A stretch of 10,938 nt of DNA from contig JAATVK010000227.1 in the NCBI GenBank assembly GCA_014523485.1, positions 1-10,938 of the forward strand, given 5' to 3'. Below, piece after piece: positions 7,550 to 10,938 of this stretch. The first letter of the stretch is position 1. Every line of letters begins with the position of its first letter. The stretch comes from Nitrososphaerales archaeon TH5894. Its GTDB lineage: Archaea; Thermoproteota; Nitrososphaeria; Nitrososphaerales; Nitrososphaeraceae. The notes beneath the pieces were generated by a model. It was given only the letters and a program-made list of their open reading frames with translations, had not been told where the DNA came from and did no database searches. The position numbers and the translations under genes were made by a program.

Positions 7550-7921
7550 ATGGCTAATCTTGACCCATGGATAAATCAAACTGAAGATGTAAACAAATTT
7601 GAAAATCATTTGCTATCTATTAAAGCTGAACATTAAAAAGGAAGAATTCACATCTATCTATAATGAACGTCATCAAAAAATTATTGAATTGATAAATTGG
7701 ACTTTGGATAAATATAAAGATACAGTAGCTAATGTAAAAAATAACCAACAGAATGATGAGCAAAAAGAAAAAATAATAGATAATATTATAGAGTAACTGG
7801 ACAAAAAAAGAGATATAGCATTAAACAAAAAGAAGATGAAGCGTCAATTTATAGATTAGAAGAAGATATTCTTGATTATATTCTTTGTACAATCCATGAA
7901 TTGACAGGCAAATTGTATTAA
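7550..7921 (+). pseudogene. Frameshifted helical (coiled-coil-like) hypothetical protein
   Basis: The frame from ATG 7550 gives MANLDPWINQTEDVNKFENH followed by LLSIKAE, then hits TAA at 7634-7636. Dropping one base near 7632 continues as IKKEEFTSIYNERHQKIIEL and on to IIDNIIE, where TAA appears at 7794-7796. Adding one base there continues as VTGQKKRYSIKQKEDEASIY and on to the stop at 7919-7921, ending CTIHELTGKLY. The result is about 122 residues, rich in Glu, Lys and Ile with helical periodicity. Frame after that stop stays open to 8005, so the original gene may have been longer. I do not recognise the family. Two indels make it a pseudogene or a misassembled gene. Confidence 0.6.
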
Positions 7922-8046
7922 AATAAAAAAGACAGTAAAGCAATCAAACAGGTTTTGCAAATTCTATCATTCTTGTATTTTCACCTACAACCTTGTCAAA
8001 TTTAGTGAATTATAGAGAATGATAAGAAAGGATGAATAGCTAATTT

Positions 8047-8307
8047 ATGTCAAACGCTACTTAATTTATTATTACTATCAAATATCGTGAACCGGAGAAA
8101 ACTATCGGTCCTGGATTTCAATTTAAACTATACAAAAATGAGAATGTTAGATATTTTAGATTTCTATAATTTTGTGAACCAGATCAATCGCTTATTGAAA
8201 AAAAATATTTGGATATTAATCTCTATATCCAAAAGGCCAAAAGAGCATTTTTAAAAATAATCGACCCACACAGATATCTACTAAGAGTGACAGGAAATTC
8301 ATTATAA
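8047..8307 (+). pseudogene. Reading frame with two in-frame TAA codons
   Basis: One frame from ATG 8047 to TAA 8305-8307 reads MSNAT, stop (8062-8064), then FIITIKYREPEKTIGPGFQF and on to RYFRFL, stop (8167-8169), then FCEPDQSLIEKKYLDINLYI and on to IIDPHRYLLRVTGNSL. No frameshift is needed, only two ochre codons. The amino-acid pattern (EKTIGPGFQFKLYKNENVRY, KKYLDINLYIQKAKRAFLKI) looks like a folded small beta/alpha protein of about 86 residues rather than random AT-rich sequence. I do not recognise it. The simplest reading is a recently decayed gene with point nonsense mutations. Confidence 0.5.
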
Positions 8308-8927
8308 GAGTTAATGCTAAAAATTATATAAGCATTTAACTTTTCTGTTTGATAAGAAATTTTTCTCTACTATTCTGCTCTACTATTCTCTAACCACTAA
8401 GAAATCTCATTTATGTGCTACTAAACTTAATACATTAGTGATTATATTCGGTTTCCATTGCACATTCCCGCTGAAATACTGAACCTTAGAAAAATACTCG
8501 CCCGTAAGGAGTTGAATAGACACGTTTTCGGTATTCAATCTATATTAATTGAATATTAAATATCCAATTTATCATATTAATTAATAAAAAGCCATTCTTC
8601 TAAGAAGCAAATTCAACATGGACCTTCTGAATTGGTAGGCAGTATATCAACAGGAACTTAAAGAGATGATATATCGAAATGTCCTCATTTATCTCTAAAC
8701 CTGTTTTTCTATAATAAATAATATGACTTGATTCTGCTATATACAAATCGGTAGTGAAATGTTGTACAAGCAGTTAATTGGGAAGTGTAATGTTAGATGG
8801 CGATTAAGATCTAGAAAGTTTCATTTCATCATTTGATCCTCTATATTTATGAACTGCAAAATATGAATGAAGTACAAAAATGATAATATGAAAAATTACT
8901 ACATCATTTCTATTTTTTTATATCATT
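8308..8927. other. 620-nt stretch, possible weak gene remnants only
   Basis: No intact gene is seen. Some plus-strand pieces look mildly coding-like: about 8426-8560 reads FPLHIPAEILNLRKILARKE and on to GIQSILIEY, about 8600-8660 reads KKQIQHGPSELVGSISTGT, and about 8791-8850 reads MLDGD, stop, DLESFISSFDPLYL. The first sits in a patch with more G and C than its flanks. None has a supported start or a recognised family. Confidence 0.3.
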
Positions 8928-10049
8928 CTATACAATCTTGGATGCTATCTGAACCCATGAAGTTGATTCATCAAGGTACCCAAGGATTAATGCATCGTTT
9001 TTACCCAGTATTATTTCATTTAGCTCGAGTTTTATATTTCCCATACTTGATATCTTAACAGGTCTTGTATCATCAGCCCCAGTAAGTATAATAATTTGAC
9101 CATTAGAACCTTTTGATATTTCAAGTTCATTATTTGTTCCTTGGTTAGCTCCCAGAAGAACATATCCCGTATTGTCTACTGGACTCAATGGGTTTTTAGA
9201 GTCCACTAAATGAATATTAAATGATCCTTCATTGACTATTCTCTGAACCTCTGACGTAACATAAGATTGTTCAGGACTTGTTTCCTGTTGAATATAATTT
9301 TCATCATATTCATTTACATATAATTCTTCAGACGTTTCTTCGGGATATCCATAATTATAGATATATGTATTATTTTCATCATCATAATCATCATCATCGT
9401 CATCATCATCATCATAGTCATCGTCATCTCTAACTACTATATCTATGTCATCATCATCAACGTCAACATCAATATCATCATCAACGTCAACATCAATATT
9501 ATCCCAGTCTATATCATTCCACTGTATATCATCCCAGTCTACATCTACATTGTCTACATCAATATTAATTCCATCTTCTATATTGATCTCACCTCCGTCT
9601 ATACATGTTCCTTGTTTCCCGCATTCAGGAAAATGTGATAATTGTGAAATTTCTGGAAATTTATCAAGTTTATCCCTATCCACAAGATTCCTAACTTTAT
9701 CATTATCTAGATTCTTAATATTTTCTGAGTTGAAGGAAGTTAAGGAAGAACCTTGAGAAAAACTGCTTGGTTTGAACTTTTTATCCTTTTTGATTTTATT
9801 ATCGTATTTCTTAAAATCGGACTTGGATATCTTGCTTTGGGATTTCTTAAAATCGGACTTGGATATCTTGCTTTGGGATTTCTTAAAATCGGACTTGCTG
9901 TTCTTTGATTTAATTTTTGAGAATTTTTTTGCATCAACTGTAGGAATATCAAGATTAGAAAAAATTATGCCAAAAATGGAAATCAGCAATATTCCGAATA
10001 TGAAATTAAATTTAGTTATCAGTGCTATTCTATTACTTTTAAACGTCAT
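8928..10049 (-). CDS. Secreted Asp-rich protein with internal repeats and beta-type C-terminal module
   Basis: A 373-residue exported protein in four parts. A signal peptide (1-40, hydrophobic core about 10-31, likely cut near VDA-KK) is followed by a basic Lys/Ser region (41-95) holding three copies of a 12-residue unit based on SKSDFKKSQSKI. A Cys pair sits in CGKQGTC (143-149) and could form a disulfide. Next is an extremely acidic stretch (154-224) with Trp-Asp repeats (DWDDIQWNDIDWDN) and a run of nine Asp, suited to binding calcium or other cations. The C-terminal module (about 293-371) has GSNGQIIILTGA, GNIKLELN and NDALILGYLDESTSWVQI, a beta pattern seen in many secreted and tail-fibre-like proteins. 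The likely location is the cell surface or matrix; the function is unknown. The start at 10049 has a weak AAGGA about 12 nt upstream. The gene is divergent from the sulfatase-like gene. Confidence 0.85.
   Translation of the reverse strand: MTFKSNRIALITKFNFIFGILLISIFGIIFSNLDIPTVDAKKFSKIKSKNSKSDFKKSQSKISKSDFKKSQSKISKSDFKKYDNKIKKDKKFKPSSFSQGSSLTSFNSENIKNLDNDKVRNLVDRDKLDKFPEISQLSHFPECGKQGTCIDGGEINIEDGINIDVDNVDVDWDDIQWNDIDWDNIDVDVDDDIDVDVDDDDIDIVVRDDDDYDDDDDDDDDYDDENNTYIYNYGYPEETSEELYVNEYDENYIQQETSPEQSYVTSEVQRIVNEGSFNIHLVDSKNPLSPVDNTGYVLLGANQGTNNELEISKGSNGQIIILTGADDTRPVKISSMGNIKLELNEIILGKNDALILGYLDESTSWVQIASKIV
9372..9480. repeat. ATC/GAT low-complexity tract
   Basis: The plus strand carries long ATC-type triplet runs interrupted by GTC, which encode the poly-Asp region of the protein on the opposite strand. 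Such tracts expand and contract easily, so the length probably varies between strains. Confidence 0.7.
9810..9897. repeat. 36-nt perfect tandem repeat, about 2.4 copies
   Basis: A 36-nt unit starts at 9810 and again at 9846 with no mismatch. A third copy from 9882 matches for about 16 nt. Each unit encodes 12 residues of the Lys/Ser-rich region of the protein on the minus strand, so copy-number change keeps the frame. Exact identity at the DNA level suggests recent duplication. Confidence 0.85.
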
Positions 10050-10100
10050 ACCTTTTTTTAATCCTTTTGGAAAACTTTTTTTATTAAATATTTTTAAACT

Positions 10101-10110
10101 TTATTTATAA
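10101..10110 (-). promoter_or_regulatory. Likely TATA box of the Asp-rich protein gene
   Basis: The minus strand reads TTATAAATAA about 55 nt upstream of the ATG at 10049. This predicts a leader of roughly 30 nt containing AAGGA, so this gene may be the one case here with a translated leader and a ribosome binding site. Confidence 0.4.
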
Positions 10111-10173
10111 TCTCTTTTTCATTTTTAATTTTCTTTCTACCACGTTGGGATGTTATAAATATTTTACAAAGAA

Positions 10174-10186
10174 TTTATATTATAAA
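10174..10186 (+). promoter_or_regulatory. Likely TATA box of the sulfatase-like gene
   Basis: TTTATATTATAAA is centred about 33 nt before the ATG at 10212, predicting a leader of only a few bases. Together with the opposed box at 10101-10110 it makes a compact divergent promoter region. Confidence 0.45.
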
Positions 10187-10211
10187 GATCTTGATTTTGA
10201 TCATATAGTTT

Positions 10212-10938
10212 ATGATTCAAAAGAAATCATTTGTAGTTCAAGATGTTTTGGTCTCACATTTTTTGCTCATATTTTTCCTCTCTTTATTCTTTTTGTACCC
10301 ACAGCTTTCTTTCTCAGAAACCGTCAATACCAAGAATCAATCCTTTATAGAATCGATTCCGTTTACATTTATTGGGATTGAAAGCAATAAAACAGTAAAT
10401 CCTCTTTTATTAGAACAATCAAAAGTTCTCAGCCCAGCAAGGGTAATTGAAGTTACATCTGGAGTTTATACAGCTATAGGTTACGGTCCATCCAATATTA
10501 TTATGGTAGAAGGAACAGATGGCGTGATAATGATAGATAGTGGTTCATCTGTAGACCAAGCCCAAACGATCCTTTCTGAATTTAGGAAAATAACCGACAA
10601 GCCTGTTTCTGCCCTTATCTATACGAATGGAAAAGCAGATCATGTAGGCGGAGGCGGAGTATTTGTTGATGATAACAAGACACAAGGACAACTTCCTGAT
10701 ATTATAGCAAATATTGAATTGGCCGAAAATGTTTTTCCATCCATAGGACAAATTGCAAAACAGAAATCCATTTATAATCTTTATTTGAGTGGATTGTTAC
10801 TTCCCTCAGGTAATAAGAGTGATAGCTCAATAAGTAGTGGACTTGGACCAAACTGGAAATTAGGAAATATATCATATGTCACTCCAAATATCCTGTTCAA
10901 CGATACACTTGAAACGACATATTCAGAAATAAACATTA
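10212..10938 (+). CDS. Secreted alkylsulfatase-like metallo-beta-lactamase-fold protein (partial, altered metal site)
   Basis: The frame is open from ATG 10212 to the window end (242 codons, 3' end missing). An in-frame TAG two codons upstream fixes the start. A hydrophobic segment (about 12-35, ending YPQLSFS) acts as signal peptide or anchor. The fold is visible in VYTAIGYGPSNIIMVEGTDG (85-104), VIMIDSGSS (105-113) and ADHVGGGG (142-149). The later IELAENVFPSIGQIAKQKSI and LGPNWKLGNISYVTPNILFN segments resemble alkylsulfatases of the SdsA1/BDS1 group, which are usually about 600 residues long with two zinc ions. The expected THxHxDH motif is TNGKADH (138-144): Asp and the last His remain, but the first two His are N139 and K141. 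A normal binuclear site therefore looks unlikely; the protein may be inactive, bind one metal or act as a binding protein. Transcription is probably from its own promoter. Confidence 0.82.
   Translation, partial: MIQKKSFVVQDVLVSHFLLIFFLSLFFLYPQLSFSETVNTKNQSFIESIPFTFIGIESNKTVNPLLLEQSKVLSPARVIEVTSGVYTAIGYGPSNIIMVEGTDGVIMIDSGSSVDQAQTILSEFRKITDKPVSALIYTNGKADHVGGGGVFVDDNKTQGQLPDIIANIELAENVFPSIGQIAKQKSIYNLYLSGLLLPSGNKSDSSISSGLGPNWKLGNISYVTPNILFNDTLETTYSEINI

Noticed and set aside
8047..8307. Stop-codon recoding as an explanation for the in-frame stops
   Set aside because: The intact SDR gene ends in TAA, and no recoding machinery or signal is visible; nonsense decay is simpler.
9445..9756. Ser/Thr-rich plus-strand frame
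   Set aside because: It is the antisense reading of the Asp-rich GAT tract, and its composition is explained by the ATC triplet run.
9810..9897. 36-nt repeats resembling a CRISPR repeat length
   Set aside because: The copies are directly adjacent with no spacers and encode an in-frame 12-residue protein repeat; no cas gene is near.
10145..10381. 78-residue plus-strand frame with a hydrophobic stretch
   Set aside because: It overlaps, in another frame, the signal-peptide region of the sulfatase-like gene, whose frame stays open to the window end with family motifs.
10545..10751. 68-residue minus-strand frame
   Set aside because: It is an antisense shadow of the sulfatase-like gene.

Overview
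The window most likely comes from an AT-rich ammonia-oxidising archaeon of the Nitrososphaerota (Thaumarchaeota), probably close to Nitrosocosmicus. This is inferred from several traits. Start codons lack Shine-Dalgarno sites and often have TATA-like boxes about 25-28 nt upstream (leaderless promoters). There are Asn/Ile/Lys-rich secreted proteins with archaeal signal peptides, stand-alone receiver proteins, a secreted PQQ-type sugar dehydrogenase, a DsrE-like secreted protein and an alkylsulfatase-like metallo-beta-lactamase-fold protein. No rRNA, tRNA, CRISPR array, integrase or transposase was found.

Layout. 138-571 (-): broken secreted DsrE-family gene. 571-889: gene-free stretch with a perfect 17-bp AT-only inverted repeat and copy 1 of a 65-nt dispersed repeat. 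890-1630 (+): intact short-chain dehydrogenase. 1779-3521 (-): intact HerA-type ATPase with an odd Walker A, facing the dehydrogenase tail to tail. 3663-3848 (-): remnant of an unidentified gene. 4032-5333 (+): intact secreted sugar dehydrogenase. About 5529-5593: copy 2 of the 65-nt repeat. 5661-5858 (-): small hypothetical. 6399-6918 (-): frameshifted receiver-domain gene. 6985-7428 (-): intact receiver protein. 7550-7921 (+): frameshifted helical protein. 8047-8307 (+): reading frame with two in-frame ochre codons. 8308-8927: no convincing gene. 8928-10049 (-): intact secreted Asp-rich protein with internal repeats. 10212 to the window end (+): start of a secreted alkylsulfatase-like protein with two predicted metal ligands replaced.

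How the parts relate. There is no long operon; nearly every gene seems to have its own promoter. The intact genes are metabolic or envelope functions (NAD(P)H redox, sugar oxidation outside the cytoplasm, a calcium-binding-like surface protein, a sulfatase-like secreted protein), plus one DNA-pumping-type ATPase and one receiver. Between them lies an unusually dense set of broken genes, about five in 11 kb, concentrated at 6.4-8.3 kb. This looks like a decaying accessory region. Clustered indel errors in a long-read or metagenome assembly remain an alternative, because most lesions are single-base indels. No complete novel multi-gene system is visible. The best leads are the orphan HerA-like ATPase, the sulfatase-like protein without its HxH motif, the Asp-rich repeat protein and the 65-nt repeat pair.
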